NCBI GenBank assembly: GCA_019155185.1
Contig: CM032794.1
Location: 16,920,946-16,984,945, forward strand
DNA from: Beaufortia kweichowensis
Taxonomy: Eukaryota > Chordata > Actinopteri > Cypriniformes > Gastromyzontidae
DNA length: 64,000 nucleotides
Reading direction: 5' to 3'
Part shown: positions 22,239 through 40,274 of the stretch, piece by piece
Position numbering within the stretch: the stretch's first letter is position 1
How the letters are laid out: the number at the start of each line of letters is the position of its first letter
Translations under genes and position numbers: made by a program
The notes under the pieces: generated by a model
Told to the model about the DNA's origin: nothing
Database searches by the model: none
Seen by the model: only the letters and a program-made list of their open reading frames with translations

Positions 22239-22765
22239 GATGACCTGCTGATGCTGAAACCAGGACTGATGGAGGGCGATAAAACCAGCGTTTATCCAGG
22301 CAACCCATGTAAATGCATTACAACGACCACAACTACGATTCAGTAAGAACAATAGGGTGGTGGTTTGCAGCTTCCCAAATACTCGCAACGCATCCAGTGA
22401 CAGTATCAGATATCTTGATTTTTGATGGTGGATAAATGGCACAATGTCAGTTTCCTGTCGGAACAGTTTTCAACTAAGATCGAATGAGTTACTCACGGTG
22501 ATATGGATAAGTCCTTTGCTATTACTTCATTATGTGCATTTGTGCCTGCAGTTGGCTCTGTGCATGTTAGTGAACTGCAGTGGTACAGCGCACCCATTCA
22601 TCCACTGCGCACTACCAACAACTTCCGCTTTGAGTGCAACACGACTAATGGTCGGCTGAAATACGGCAACGTACAATAGTTCCGCTGCTTAGTACAGCAC
22701 TTTTAAAAGCTTACTAAAATACAAAGTAAACCATCACTCAACTTCAATAAGTCAAACAAGATTCC

Positions 22766-22771
22766 TTTATT
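22766..22771 (-). terminator. naa40 poly(A) signal
   Basis: AATAAA on the minus strand, about 920 bases after the naa40 stop. This leaves only about 0.5 kb to the b3gat3 start codon, so the b3gat3 promoter must lie between or overlap the naa40 3' end. Confidence 0.55.
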
Positions 22772-23692
22772 TGTTGCATACAAATCAAACACATGACAAA
22801 GCTGGAATGACCTTTCTTTCTGTTCAATAAGAGAGCACATGAGAGTAAAGTTCACCACTTAAACTCTCCTCATTTTTAAAGTCTTGTATATCATTTATCC
22901 AATGACTCCATGAGGGCAAATAAAATGTACATGACAAACAGATTATATACAGTGAAGAAAATGGAAATATACAGTAATGACACGATAAAATGTTAAACAA
23001 TAAAAAAGTAAAATGAAAGTATAATTCTACACTAATGGTCTACCATAACTAACTTTCCAACCATTTTAGCAAATCAAACAACATAACCCTCATCGACCAA
23101 TTTCCTAATACAGCTGTTATAAAAGATTTTGTCATAAGCTTAAGTTGAATGACCTGAGACAGTCTAAGTTCAGTGATTATTAATTATAAACAGTACAGAT
23201 CATTGTTTTCCGATTCTTGGAGCGAGATATTTTAGCAAACTTTAGCTTTTGTTAAAATACATTTACCCTGAAAAGTGGTACAGAGTGAGATGGCTGTAGT
23301 AACCACTGTGACCAACACTTGCATTCACTCACTATGGTAATAAAACGGCTGAGAAACCAACAATTTGGAGAAAAATGAAAACGTTTCTTAGATATGGAAA
23401 GAATGCACAGACATACAATTGCGCCTCACCGTGCTGATACCTGAGGTGAGAGAAGTCACATTTGGTTCACAGTGGCCATTAACCTTAATGTGACTGAGAA
23501 TAGTATACTTGATCTATGTGAAATATTAAATGAGCTTAAGTTAAAACGAAGAGCAAGCATTGAGGTGGCCTTCATAGATGACTATGGTCAGGAGAGATTG
23601 TTATAAGGGCTTCTAAGTGGGGGTTGTGGGCAGTGGAGAAAGGTAAGGAACAAGGATGAGAAAGCTGGGAATCAATACTGGTAGGTTTGCTT

Positions 23693-28263
<4,571 letters not shown>

Positions 28264-28870
28264 TGTGTAGATTTTATACGACCACCTTGACGAGGCTACT
28301 GTACTCTAAAACGCTTGAAATAAGTTAGAGATCAGAGATGAGATTGGGCTTGTGGTAAAGAATGTTAAAAATGCTAACGATCGAGCTAGTCTGCAATAAC
28401 ACAACAACTCAAGGTTTGGTAGCTTGCAAGCAATAATCTAAAAAGCATCTAGAACGGCTTGAGCTCTTTTGTTTTTTTTTCTGCCGGGTTCGCGCCAAGA
28501 ACCGTAGACGAAAATTCCGCGCTCTACTCTTCCTTTCTTTATCTCCTTCTCCTTTCCTCCCTCCCTCTCTTCACTCTTTCTTTCCCTCTCAGCAGCATTG
28601 GGCATTAGCAGAAGCCGCTGAGTCTTGGGGAAATGACGACATAGGGTTTGGGGTTAAGGGTCAAGCTCACCACATGCTTCCTCACGTAAAGAGGAATTTG
28701 ATAACCTGAACCTGTTACGATCAATTGATATACCAAACAGAAGATTAAATACACGATGCAGTTTTGGTTTTGGTCCAGTAGAATAATTACAACTTTACAT
28801 ATAATGTTAGATAAATGTGAAATGTGAAAACCCAGCTTAATACAAAACATCATTGACATTGATGAAATGG

Positions 28871-28964
28871 AAATTATTCCACTAGTATGTTATGCCTATG
28901 AATGATATAAAGCATATTTATGGGACATGCTTTAAGACTTCATCTGTGTAGTAATATCTTTATT
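28871..28964 (-). repeat. 94-bp inverted repeat, right arm
   Basis: Reverse complement of 27424-27517. It lies about 610 bp upstream of the naa40 start codon. The arms enclose the naa40 promoter and exon 1. Two copies of one small element inserted in opposite directions is the simplest explanation. Confidence 0.85.
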
Positions 28965-29089
28965 GTCAATTGACATTTTGTATTATGATGTCATTGATCA
29001 TGACATCATAATACAAAAAAAACTCTTCTTTCCTCTACAGGTACTTATCTAGCACTGCAAAACATTGTAAACTTAGTAAAGCATTTCTT

Positions 29090-29191
29090 AGTACTATTGT
29101 TGCCGCTTCTGATGTATCGCTTCATTGTCTCCTACTATTGTAAGTCGCTTTGGATAAAAGTGTCAGCTAAATGCCTAAATGTAAATGTAAT
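29090..29191 (+). mobile_element. tRNA-derived SINE 3' tail
   Basis: Contains GTAAGTCGCTTTGGATAAAA, then GTCAGCTAAATGCCTAAATG and a TAAATGTAA tail, the well-known 3' end of a fish SINE family. Only the tail half is clear. It abuts a MITE at 29192. A copy in the opposite orientation lies at 39822-39960. Confidence 0.7.
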
Positions 29192-29401
29192 TTTTGTAAT
29201 TTACTGTTTTTACATGAAACCATCCTACATAATGTAAAGAACATTTTTTGCAAATATAATGTTGATTTCTTTAATATTGACTAATGTCAAAGATTTAAAT
29301 CGTATTGATATTTATAGCTAAAATCAAACTTTAATGCTTGTTATCTAATAATTAGATTTTGAGACTTGGTTTTGAGCCTGGTTTTCACAGACAGGAACAC
29401 A
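29192..29401 (-). mobile_element. MITE copy D (TGTGACCC family), inverted and truncated
   Basis: In inverted orientation it matches the inside and one end of the element at 2533-2772: CATCCTACATAATGTAAAGA and GTCAAAGATTTAAATCG inside, then CCTGGTTTTCACAGACAGG at the right end. The other terminus is missing where it meets the SINE tail. Confidence 0.65.
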
Positions 29402-30215
29402 AATAATGTCACCAACTTATTACTGTACTTACATTTTGGACAATAATGTAATTTTCTATTAAATTCACATATTGTGTTATTATGTAATAATAGAATGGTT
29501 GGTTTTATTTTTCTGTCACAATTAAAAATTTAACATGATGTTTATCAGGAAGAAATTATGCTAAATATGTAGTAAATCTTGGTAGGGAACGTTTTGACTT
29601 TGCTTTGTTGACACATATTAAAAAGTCTAATATGCTCATATATAAAACCTAAGTGAATAAATACCATAACTGTCATCATGTTCAGAACTTAACCCTTTCT
29701 TTTCTCTCAAAACTCTTTTCAACTTGTGATTCCAATGTATAATGTCATATGTGCAGATGATTACACAAAATGTATAATTTTGTGAGTCACTCGTTAACAT
29801 TTATTTTGCATTGCAAGTTTAATAAAGAGTGCCTTATTATGAACTACATAAGCTGTGTTATTATACATTCTTAAGAAGTCTTACAGGTTACTTATCTTGG
29901 TTTTAATCTTTTGATTTTCAAAGTAAGTTTACAGTTTCAAAATGAAGTAAATTAGATTGCAGACCGTCAGGTAAGATTGAAAAAAAGATGGACTTTTATT
30001 TGGGATTGTCGTAATTAAACAGATTTTATAACTATAACTGTCTTGCAGTTTCATGAAAATATATAAAATATAAAGGCCTATAAGGCCTTTGAATTGGTAA
30101 TAGACAAACACAACACACATCAGTACCTCTTTTGTCCACTAGGTAGCAGTAGTTGACAGGGCACAACTTAAGTTGTTGTGTTGGACCTGCTACTGTCTAT
30201 TACAACCATAGACAA

Positions 30216-30283
30216 TGATTGAATGATTGCATTGAGTTTGATTGAATGATTGCATTGAGTTTGATTTAATGATTGCATTGAGT
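30216..30283. repeat. 23-bp tandem repeat, three units
   Basis: The unit TGATTGAATGATTGCATTGA plus GTT is repeated at 30216, 30239 and 30262. The third unit has one change (TTAATG) and is cut at the end. Confidence 0.9.
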
Positions 30284-33200
30284 GCACGTTTAAATGCCAG
30301 TAGTAATATGTTGTGAAACGTCGAATACTACGTAAACGTTAAAACATCACAAGGGGCCGGGAGCGATTTGAATCAACAGCAGAATTAATTATTAAGAATC
30401 CAATGATTTTGGTCATTTAAAACATCCACATAACTTAGGGGGTCCTTCCATGTGTTGAATGCTGGGAACGCTCTATGTCTATAGCCCCGCCCCTTACGCA
30501 GATGGCCCGTCACAAAGCCCCGCCTCGAATCTTTTGTTTTCGGGTAATCTGTCTCGCGACGGGGAGAGATGGCATTTTCAGGAGGGGAAGCGAAGGAGGG
30601 GGGTCAGAGAGTTCACCGCTGTTAAAATCGCAGCTTCCGTTGAACCACAACTAATACTAAACTCATATTAACACTTACTCGAGTTCTGTAATACATTGGT
30701 TTTAATAAATAACTGTTAAACGTTTCTGTATCAAGAGAATGAGGCCAAACCTAACAAGGGTTTATTAATGTAGGAAGATAACAATGGGTTGCGCTTCTCC
30801 ATGTTACATCTCTGTGTGCACATTTGACGCTTGGTAGTGTGTTGAAAAATTGGCTGGTTACACTACAGGCCTGTGGTTGCGAGCATAGACTCACCCTCTT
30901 TCTCTGCCTAGTGTGTATGTGCGCGCGTGCACGCCCGCGTGGGGTGGGGGGGTGCAAGAAGAGGAGGACTAGAGAGAGGGGGAGGGGAGGAAAGAGGAAC
31001 TCAGAGGTGATGAGGATGGAGGAAGTCTAACAGAGAGGAAGAGGAGAAACAGAGGAGATAAAACAAGAATAGCTTGTCATAAAAGGACAACTAAGGTGAG
31101 TTGGAGAAAATGGAGATGGTTCTTTTGCAGAGAACTGGGAAGATGGCACAAAGGAGGGGAGGGAGGAGATGGTAGGAGAGGGAGAAAGCAGAGAGAGAGA
31201 GAAGATGGCTGGGAGGGGTCTTGTGCCACAAGTGCTGGTATGTCTGCCTCTATTCTTGTTTGCAAGTAAAAAGAGCCATAGAGAAAGAATATCAATGTAT
31301 ATGGATGTTCCAGAAGGGATCTGTCCATCCTTTGGGCCTGCTGACAGGATAGTGTCAAGAGGGGATGTTTGAGATCAATCTGAATTAGATTTTCAGTCTG
31401 TTTATTTCAAAATGTATTTCAGTGTTTAAGTTGTGTCTGCACATTAAGTTTGTACCTGTAATGCATCTGAGTTAATGTTTAATTAATGTATACCAAGGAG
31501 CATGGCCTATTATAATAAATTCTTCAAGGTTTATACACTCCTATTTAACTGGCTATGGCAAATGAGCTATAATTGAAGCATTATATATGACGTTATCATA
31601 AAATGCTCATTAATATAATAAATATAAGCAAGTTCCAGTCTTTTTTCTCTCTCTCTTGCACACATTAGTAAAGGGTCTGGATAGCCTCAGCACTGCATTG
31701 CACAGCTGACGAATACATCCGCGCACACAGCAGGAAGTAGTTCCGAATGATTTAATGTGGAAGCACCGCAGGTAAAGCACAAAGTAATGGAGCGTTATAG
31801 AATGGAGTACCGATAGAGTTATAAAGGCTTTTGGTGATGGGCTTAAATGTATGTTTCAAACCCAAACATACAGACGCAAAGCCATAAGCCATTAATCCAC
31901 TGATATTGTTATGGATTTGAATAAACATTTCTATTTAAAATTGCGACTATATCAGTTATGAACTGTAACGAGTAACGAGTCCTTCATCGATCAAATCACC
32001 ACTTATTAGTCCGATGCCGGTATAACGGACTATATAATTGACATGGAAGTAAGTTGGGGAGAGGCGAATGGGCGGAAGGTTTTCTCAGTTGTGAGAGGTT
32101 CTCAGGTCTCCCCGGCACATACACACGGAGAGGATCCCTATGCGGCCGATGCTGTGAACTAGAGAGAATTAGAAACGTGTAAATAACCACTCAGGTTTAT
32201 ATGTAGTTGCAGCAATTTTAAGAAACGTGCCCAGAGTTGGTGTTTTAGAGCACTTGTGTGCCGCTTTGTAAATTTGAATAGGAGAGAAAGCAAGTCAGGT
32301 AATGAACTGCTACTCGGACTGGTAACTAACGTTGTAAGGCAAATGTTCAGCGACAGCTAGCCAACAACTGGAATAGGGACATAAGCGTGGCTCTACACAA
32401 AAGGACTCAGACTTGAGTGAGCGACTGGGAGAAAAGTGAGGTGAGAAAAACGGTGTTTTTTCTTTTTCTGTACTTTCTAAGTTTGAGCGATATTTAATCA
32501 TCGTCCGCATAGGATCCGTGCGCGTTTACTTTCAGATATGTTTAAATGAACAAGGAACGGATGATTGGATGGTAGACGGAGTGATGCGACCTCTCTGAGG
32601 AGTTTAAAGGGGAAATCAATAACTGTTTTTCGATTTGAAACACCGCGAAGACAGGATGGGGGCATTTTATTTAGCGAAGCGCTGCTTTCTGCCGCAAATG
32701 AAGCCTTTTAAACTCATCTGAAGTGTACGTGAAATTCGCACTATACCGGACGGCAACTTCAATCAATAGAGACCCTGAGCGTGACGTCACAACCCCCAAT
32801 CAATGGTCGTGATGGGGTCATTTTAAAACGCATACCGAGTTGTTTTACGCATAAACCATTAAACTAACGGCATTTTTGTTATTATGCGTATTACGAAGTT
32901 ATGTATTTGGAAATGTAAAATTAATTATACAATGGATTTCAATAGCAGCTCCTCTTACAAACATTTTGGCCGTCTTTGTTTTCACTTAACTAGATCAGAA
33001 ACTGCTTTAATTTTGTTTGCTGCTTTTTGTATGTTCAAGGTTCTAATGTTCTAAGTTTCTTATACGTAAAAAACGAGGATGCATGTTTTTAGCTGGCTAA
33101 AACAATGGCATGAATAAATTAATAAATAAAGGTTTTTGGCACTGTTTACGATTTCGAAAGGACGGGTTATTGTGTTTAAGTGTAGTAACATGATGAAAGA

Positions 33201-33786
33201 CTTCGTGCCACAAGTCTCATTTATTGGGTTTAAAACACATGTACGTTATCAAAGTGTGGTACTGAACGTTTATTATAACATGTCCCGCGCTTTAGAGTTT
33301 GTTACCCGAGTCAATCAGGCTAAATGAATACAGATTGATGAACTCCATCACCCGCCGCTCAAAACACACTTGCCATAAACCTTTAAAATCTCTATTCCTT
33401 GCGCCAAAGTTGGTTTCTATGTAGATTTATTCCATCTGTTTTGGCAGACTTTGGGTTATTTTGTAACTATCCCAACATTTCTTAGATAGTGTGAGATAGG
33501 CAAGCCATTTGAAATGATGTAACAAAGGTAGTCAATAAATATTCCCAGCTCTACTACTAGCTGTGACACGTTCTCTTGTTCCTAATTTGTATTGTGTAAT
33601 ATTGTGGTTGAAATGATCAGTTTGTACAGTGTCTTATGAATAAAAAAATCAAGTTCTCTTCATGAGGCTGTAGTGTTTATATTAAGAATCAATTTGAATT
33701 AAATTGCGTCAGTGATGAAGTGCTTGAAAGACAAATGATTTCAGCTTTGAAAACAAAAGCAAATGCTGATCCTCTTTCCTATAGCC

Positions 33787-36700
33787 ATGCCATCGGTGAT
33801 GGAGCGATCAGGGTCTGGTGTTCTGTCCCGAAGCAGGGCCAAAACGGTCACGAATGGCACGAGCCAGCACTCTGAGGAGGAGAGCAGTGATGAGGAACAC
33901 ACACATGGTACGTCTGACACATGCACACACCAACAACCCGAAGGCACCATCTGCACCTTCGTTCACTCATATGGCAGCGATGAGTTTCATTTCCAATTTG
34001 TTTCCTTAAAGTAGAAAAAGATATTTGTATAAATCAGCGTCTGTATAATCAGACACCCACTTATGTGTATTCGTGTTGTTTAGCAGGCCTCCCTGTTCTC
34101 TTTCTCGCTCTTCCATTTCCAACTTCCTCTGTCCTTTGTGAGGACGTACTGCCAGTTTTTAACTCTCCGTGACCATCCGTCTTGCTCTTTTTAAACAGAC
34201 AGTATGATTCGTGTTGGTGGGGACTACCAGGCACAGATCCCAGAATTCAGACCAGGTAAAAAGAAAATCACATGAATGTATCGCTCAACTCAATGCAGTC
34301 TTTACCTTTTTCACAGCATGATGAAAGGATGTGTGTAGGTGTTTATGCGAAAAGCCAGGAGCTTATAATCATGTATCATATACAATATAGTCAGTAGAAC
34401 AACATATAAATGTAAGGTTAAAAACATGATCTTGCTGGATTGTGTGGCACTAAAGAGAGAATTACAGATGTGAGATATAGGCAGCCACGTGACAGCCATG
34501 TTTTTTCTTTGTGTTGGCAGACTGCGCATCTCGCTTTAGTGACAAGGACCAGAGGAGCATGCTGGTCTGGTCGCCCAACAGCCAAGTGTCTGATGCCATG
34601 TGTAAGAAACCATTATTATTTACACGTAAATGACTTTGAAAGACTATTACTAAAAAATATTTTAAAGTATTTAAGACTATTACTGATAAAAACCAAGTCT
34701 TTTAAAAAAAACTTTAATATCCTAGGGCTGTATTGATACATTTCTAATCTTCTGTACTTTTACTGGTTGGTCAACAGTAACACATTTGGACACACCTGTT
34801 TAAGAGATTTCATGTCTCTTGTATAACTCCCTAGTCTCATACAATATAACATCCATTTATTTATTTGCTAAATAGAAAAAAAAGTGTAATTTGGCTCAGA
34901 ATTCTGGTTCATTGCTATGTTGTCACTTATGAATCATGCATTATGAGGGTCAAACTGTCAACAAATGTAAACGCTGGCCTTCTATGTAGTATTGTGATAA
35001 ACACTTTTTTAATTAGAGTCAAAAGTGTCAAAATGGGGAATTTGATAGTACCTTTTTTAAAATGTTTTATTATATTTACTTTTTATTCTCTCGCTCTCAG
35101 TGGATGAGTACATTGTGATGGCCAAAGAGAAGCATGGGTACAACATGGAACAGGTATACTGGCTGCCATTGCACATTACACAAATAAAAGATTTAACTTT
35201 AAAGCAACATTGTGCAGATTGCTGTGACAGTCCTTGATAAGATGCCCCGGTCTCATCCCAACAGTCTCTTGGCATGCTCCTGTGGCACAAACACGATGTG
35301 GAGAAGTCACTGGCTGATCTGGCCAACTTCACTCCCTTTCCTGATGAGTGGACAGTGGAAGACAAAGTTCTCTTCGAACAGGCTTTCAGTTTCCACGGCA
35401 AGAGCTTCCATCGCATCCAACAGATGGTAAGAGGGAGAGAGAGCGGGAGGGATGGAGGCAAGATGGATTATATAAGAGTCATCTGCTGCTTACACATCTG
35501 CCTACTGCTACTGGAGAGCAGGCGTCTGTAGATGAAGTCCAGTATATAATCACATCCATATAGCGAGTCAAAGCGAGGTCTCGCCTTCAGCCGATTGAAC
35601 TATTGATTTGTATTGAGCTGAGGGTTTCTGTGAGCTTTACAGCTATGTGACCATGTCTAATCACAATCACCTATTACAATAAAACACTCACAATATTGGT
35701 TTTGGAGAGATAATATTAATATTAGAGCCTAATATTATGTTCAGCTTTAAAAACTTCTTTGTGTGTATTTGACATAAACTTAATCTTAATCACAGCTGCC
35801 TGACAAGTTGATCTCAAGCCTGGTGAAATATTACTATTCCTGGAAGAAAACCAGAACCCGGACCAGCGTCATGGACCGCCAAGCACGCAAGCTCCTCAGC
35901 AAGAGAGAAAAGGATGAGAGGTAAGAGGAGAGGAATGAAGAGCAAAAGACAGGAAAACAATGAAAGAAATATGTGGAGAGAAAGGACAATGAATAATTAA
36001 GCTCCAGCTTCCAGACATATACAATTACTAAGTGTGTATTTTTGTTCCTGCCAGTAATGATGAGATTGAGGAAGGAGATCCAGGCAGCGACAGTGATTTT
36101 GAGATTAACGCCAAGAAAGAGGTGAGCTGTGACCGTTAAATACTATAAGATATCCTGTTTAGTATAGTATAGTGATATTGATCAATAACCGCTCATAACA
36201 AATAACACAAAAATGAGACTTGAGCGCTTTAGTGAATTGGAAGATTTTTATTTTTATGCTATTCTTCCAAACAAAATGTTCAGCTTTGTTTATATTGTAA
36301 AACTTTTTGGTCCATACTGTTATTTGTTTTGGTGCCACAAACATAACATAATAGCCAGTAAATAATGATAGATTTTTTCAGAGTGCGTTTTAGTTTATTC
36401 ATTTTATTTTATAATACACGTGTTGCTTTTCAGGCTTCAAAGCAGATCTCTGGAAATGCAGGGAGCAATAAGGCCTTGAGTAAGTCTGGTCCAACACGGA
36501 AAGAGAACCAGGGTTCACAGTACCGTCACCACCCTCTGCGGGCTCGCCGGAGACCTCCTAAAGGCATGTACCTGGAGCAGGAGGACATCGTTGCCCTCTC
36601 GGCCTCCACTGATTCAGGAGCTGTTTCCATCAGACACCTGGACACACAGCTGGTGTCACTGAAGAGACAGGTGACATGCACACTACCACATCGCTTCGAT

Positions 36701-38730
36701 CAAGTTAAACTACAAATCTGGGGTATTTAAATGTGGATCCACCTATTGCTTTTCTGTGCTATTCACATATCCACACCAATATTAAAATTGTCAATACTAA
36801 TACCAGTAAAATTTCATGATTCTATATACCAGTGTTAAAACCACAGTAAAACATTTGAGAAAATTATATAAGATTATTTACTACATTAATCAAGATAAAT
36901 CATTTTCACATAGGTTATTGTAACAAACAAATTAGGAAATCGTTTTTTAATTATATTTGTAAATTTGCACAAACTTGCATTCGGTCCCAAACTAGTAAGC
37001 ACCTAATAAATAACACACACAAATATTTGCACAGCTGTTACCCATTTGTGTGTGCATATGTTTCATGAAGTTTAATGTTGGAAAATGCAAAATGAAATGC
37101 ATAAGGATTGTATATTGTATTTAGATATGGTGGCATGCCAACCCCATAGAGATTATCAGCGTTGATAAATTTTGATACAATTTCACAACATTTTTTGTAC
37201 CATCACCACTGCTTTATCAGTAACCTTGTTGTCTCTCTTTTTATGACCTTGTTTTTTATTAGGTCCAAAGTATCAAGCAAACCAACAGCGTTCTCAAGCA
37301 CAACTTATGTGAAGGAATTGATGGCGTGAGACCAGCAGAGGTATTTCCTCACATGCTCACACATCACCTTTGACACACACATCACACTTCTTTGAGAAAT
37401 TAAGATTTAAGTTATTGTAGTACAGAGGTCTTATTAAGTACGATACCACATTTTAAAAGGGTTGAATATATGGAGTACAGCATCTATTTCCAAGACAATA
37501 ATAAAGCTGTGAATATCATACGTTTTGAAGTCCAAGAGTTTATTCAATTTGCTTCTAGATTCAGAGCAAAGTGCATTGTGTTTTGATAAATCACACTCAA
37601 AATGACTCAAACCGGACATTTTTGTGCTGCTTTGTTTTTTTAGCCCAACCAAAAAATGAACTCTCGTTGGACGACAGAGGAGCAGCTCCTGGCTGTTCAG
37701 GGTAAGCTTCATTATCTCCGTTCATCTAAAAGTTCAATATAGAAGTTTGTCATTACACACGCGCACAAAAGACTTATTTTGGTCCCATGCCACATCAGGG
37801 ACTACATAGTTACCTCAGTGAACTCTAGACAAGAAAGCAACAGTTATTGCATTGTGTGCCATCTCCATAATCACTGACGTTTTTTTTTAAGAGATAATAA
37901 TGCTACAGACCAAACAAAGGCACATTTGTTGTGTTAGTGTTTACCAAAGAGCGAATGGAATATGTAAGAGTCCATCATTTGCTTCAAGCATCGCTTCATG
38001 CAGTTTCATAATGTCAGTATTTTCCATCCGTCTCCCGCAGCCGTCAGGCGATACGGCAAAGACTTCGCAGCTATAGCAGATGTGATTGGCAACAAGACGG
38101 TGGCACAGGTGAGCTCATTCTTCGTGAGCTACAGAAGACGTTTCAATCTTGAGGAGGTGCTGCGTGAATGGCAGGCGGAACAGGATGTGGTTCAGGGGAA
38201 CAGCGGGAGAACTGCAGACGTGGAGCTAAACGGGTCGGCAGGGATGGATGACGATGAGGTGAGGGATGAGGAAGTGCACTACATATTTAAATTAAACTTG
38301 CCTTTAATAATAAAAGGACAAGAGAGTTATTGACCTAGGAATTTTCGATTCTTTATCATTAATCTTATAGGTGAGAATGGACGGTATCTCTCCCCCTCAC
38401 TCCGACAGTCCCCTGCCCTCCTCTGACAACAGCGTTACCGGGAACACCAACTCTGCCCAGTCTTCCCCACCTCTCACTCAACCGCCACCGTTACTGCGTC
38501 CTGCTCCCCCCTCAGCACCTCCCAGCCTGCTGCGTCAGCCTCCCCCATTACAAACGAGACCTCTTCAAAACCGGACGCCCCACAATCACCCTCCCCCTCC
38601 TCTTATCAGACCTGCAGTGGCATCATCACTCCACCAGGGGGCACTGAGGAACTCTCTAGACTCCTCCTCTGCCGGACAGCTGCCGCCCTCGCTGGTGGGA
38701 TTGAAGGTGGAGTCCCCCCAGTCACACTGA
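33787..38730 (+). CDS. rcor2: REST corepressor 2
   Basis: Twelve coding exons (33787-33907, 34199-34255, 34521-34601, 35101-35153, 35265-35426, 35796-35920, 36055-36121, 36434-36670, 37263-37340, 37644-37701, 38041-38258, 38371-38730) close in phase to 538 residues. Domain order: an acidic N-terminus; ELM2 (about 44-127, from IRVGGDYQAQIPEF); SANT1 (about 130-180, with FPDEWTVEDKVLFEQAF and LVKYYYSWKKTR); a linker with YRHHPLRARRRPPKGMYL and a coiled-coil-prone LDTQLVSLKRQVQS that in this family binds LSD1; SANT2 (about 330-385, RWTTEEQLLAVQAVRRYGKD); and a long Pro-rich tail with PPPLIRP. It is a nuclear scaffold for LSD1-HDAC complexes. The tail matches RCOR2 and not RCOR1 or RCOR3. Confidence 0.96.
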
Positions 38731-39713
38731 TTGCCATGTAGTAGTTGCCCTTTTACAATGATTTGCGAGGTTTTGTGAGCGATATTCTTACATAAATTAA
38801 TGGCGAACGTGCATGTGGTTTAAAATCTGTGTAAAAGGGCAACGTCTAAGAGACGGAATTAAAATAGAGATGAACAGGAAGCAACGCTGGGATGGAAATG
38901 CACCAAAACGAGTTTAGTGACTTAGACGAGCGATAGCTGATATGCAGATCAGGAAAGATGAATTACGGTGTTCCTCTCAAGGAATAATGCGGGTAATCCG
39001 CTTCAGGACAGAAGAGAATGCTATATACTCAGTCTTGCCAAAAACCCACAAACCCACCTGTCCTCAGGTTCGACAGTTATACCTCATTACCAATCCCAAG
39101 CACAACTGTTTCCACAGTATCTACAGCTATTGAAACGCAATGTTCTAGAAAGCTCAGCGACACGGTAGAGAAGTTTGAATTTTAACCAAAATTGAGGGGC
39201 GAAAAACCTTATACACTGGATTGCTATGGCAATTAAAACTGTCACGGTAACACTCGTGTGAGTTCCTTCCACCATCACTATGGCAACAGCTGCACATCAT
39301 CTAGTGTGTGTTGTGAACCGTACCTGGTGTCAGGAAACTGGGAAATCATGTTTACTCTCCCATTGAAGAGCCATGATCATAGAATCATACTGGGTGAAGC
39401 AGTTTTTGTTGTTTGTATAATTAGGTCCTTAAGATATTGTTAGGTAGTGAATTTGCATAGTAGTAGTTAATATTGACTAAGCACTAAATGATGCAAAATA
39501 CTTGATTGTTTTCGTTGCAACTCTGGAATACACAGAGTTCATCTTGCTCTTAAAGGCACAAACACGAGACGTCAAAACACTAAAGAAAACGCTTGCTGTT
39601 AAGACGCATTCTCCTTTCTTCCAAAACTGTGTATGTGAGAACTGTTTACATGTGAAATGGAATTGCCTGTGACTGTTTTTGTTTGTTTATAGATTTTTTT
39701 CAGAATAAAAGGA

Positions 39714-39719
39714 AAATTA
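39714..39719 (+). terminator. rcor2 poly(A) signal
   Basis: AATAAA about 985 bases after the rcor2 stop. It faces the mark2 poly(A) signal at 40269, so the two transcripts end within about 0.55 kb of each other. Confidence 0.6.
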
Positions 39720-39821
39720 CCAAATGAGGATGTCACGTTGCATACAGAACCCTTGGATACACATGTAGTAGTACAAGGTTTGGGGTGACAAATTTCAAGC
39801 TTCAGGGAATTTGTCTTGAAT

Positions 39822-39960
39822 TTTATTTACATTTATTGCATTTGGCAGACACTTTTATCCAAAATGACTTTTTTTGTCACTGTGTGTGTGTTCCTTGGGT
39901 ATGGAACTCATAACATTGCTCCACTAATTGGGCTAGTGGACTGGGAACACGGAACCATAT
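39822..39960 (-). mobile_element. tRNA-derived SINE, minus orientation
   Basis: It begins (plus strand) with TTACATTTATTGCATTTGGC, then AGACACTTTTATCCAAAATG, the reverse complement of the SINE tail. It ends with GTTCCTTGGGTATGGAACTC and GCTCCACTAATTGGGCTAG, which resemble reversed tRNA B-box and A-box regions. It sits between the convergent ends of rcor2 and mark2. Confidence 0.65.
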
Positions 39961-40268
39961 TTCATGTTTAATATGCAGTTATGTGGTTTGGGATTTTAGA
40001 CCAATGGCATTTTATTGTGGGTGGGGCTACTCAATGGGACGAAACAGAAAACAAATAACAAAACTGTTTTCTCATCACAGTCAGAACATTTGCAGAATTT
40101 ATATTGAAGATCCATTGTTAATTTAATCAAATTTGATGAGCTTATTCAATTAGCACTTAAAAAATATACTTTCCTTTTTCCATTTTTTTTCTTAGAGATG
40201 GCACATGTTCATTTAGTGTTAGAATGTAATGCATCAATGTAAATACAGCCAGGTTGAATGTAATTGTT

Positions 40269-40274
40269 TTTATT
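40269..40274 (-). terminator. mark2 poly(A) signal
   Basis: AATAAA on the minus strand, implying a 3' UTR of about 1.85 kb from the stop at 42105. No coding frame interrupts this stretch. It is a candidate by position only. Confidence 0.45.

Larger units (their letters stand above)
28264..33786. other. Intergenic region and rcor2 5' flank
   Basis: Apart from the repeats listed separately, there are two CpG-richer patches: 30450-30610, ending in purine-rich DNA, and 32000-32450. The rcor2 start codon lies two bases after an AG acceptor (CCTATAG before CC ATG), so at least one non-coding exon must lie upstream. GAAAAGTGAG followed by GTGAGAAAAA at about 32430-32450 is a plausible donor for such an exon. 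No protein-coding exon was found here. Confidence 0.45.

Noticed and set aside
30130..30150. CTCF-like CCACTAGGTAGCAG
   Set aside because: A key G of the core is replaced by A, so the match is too weak to list as a feature.
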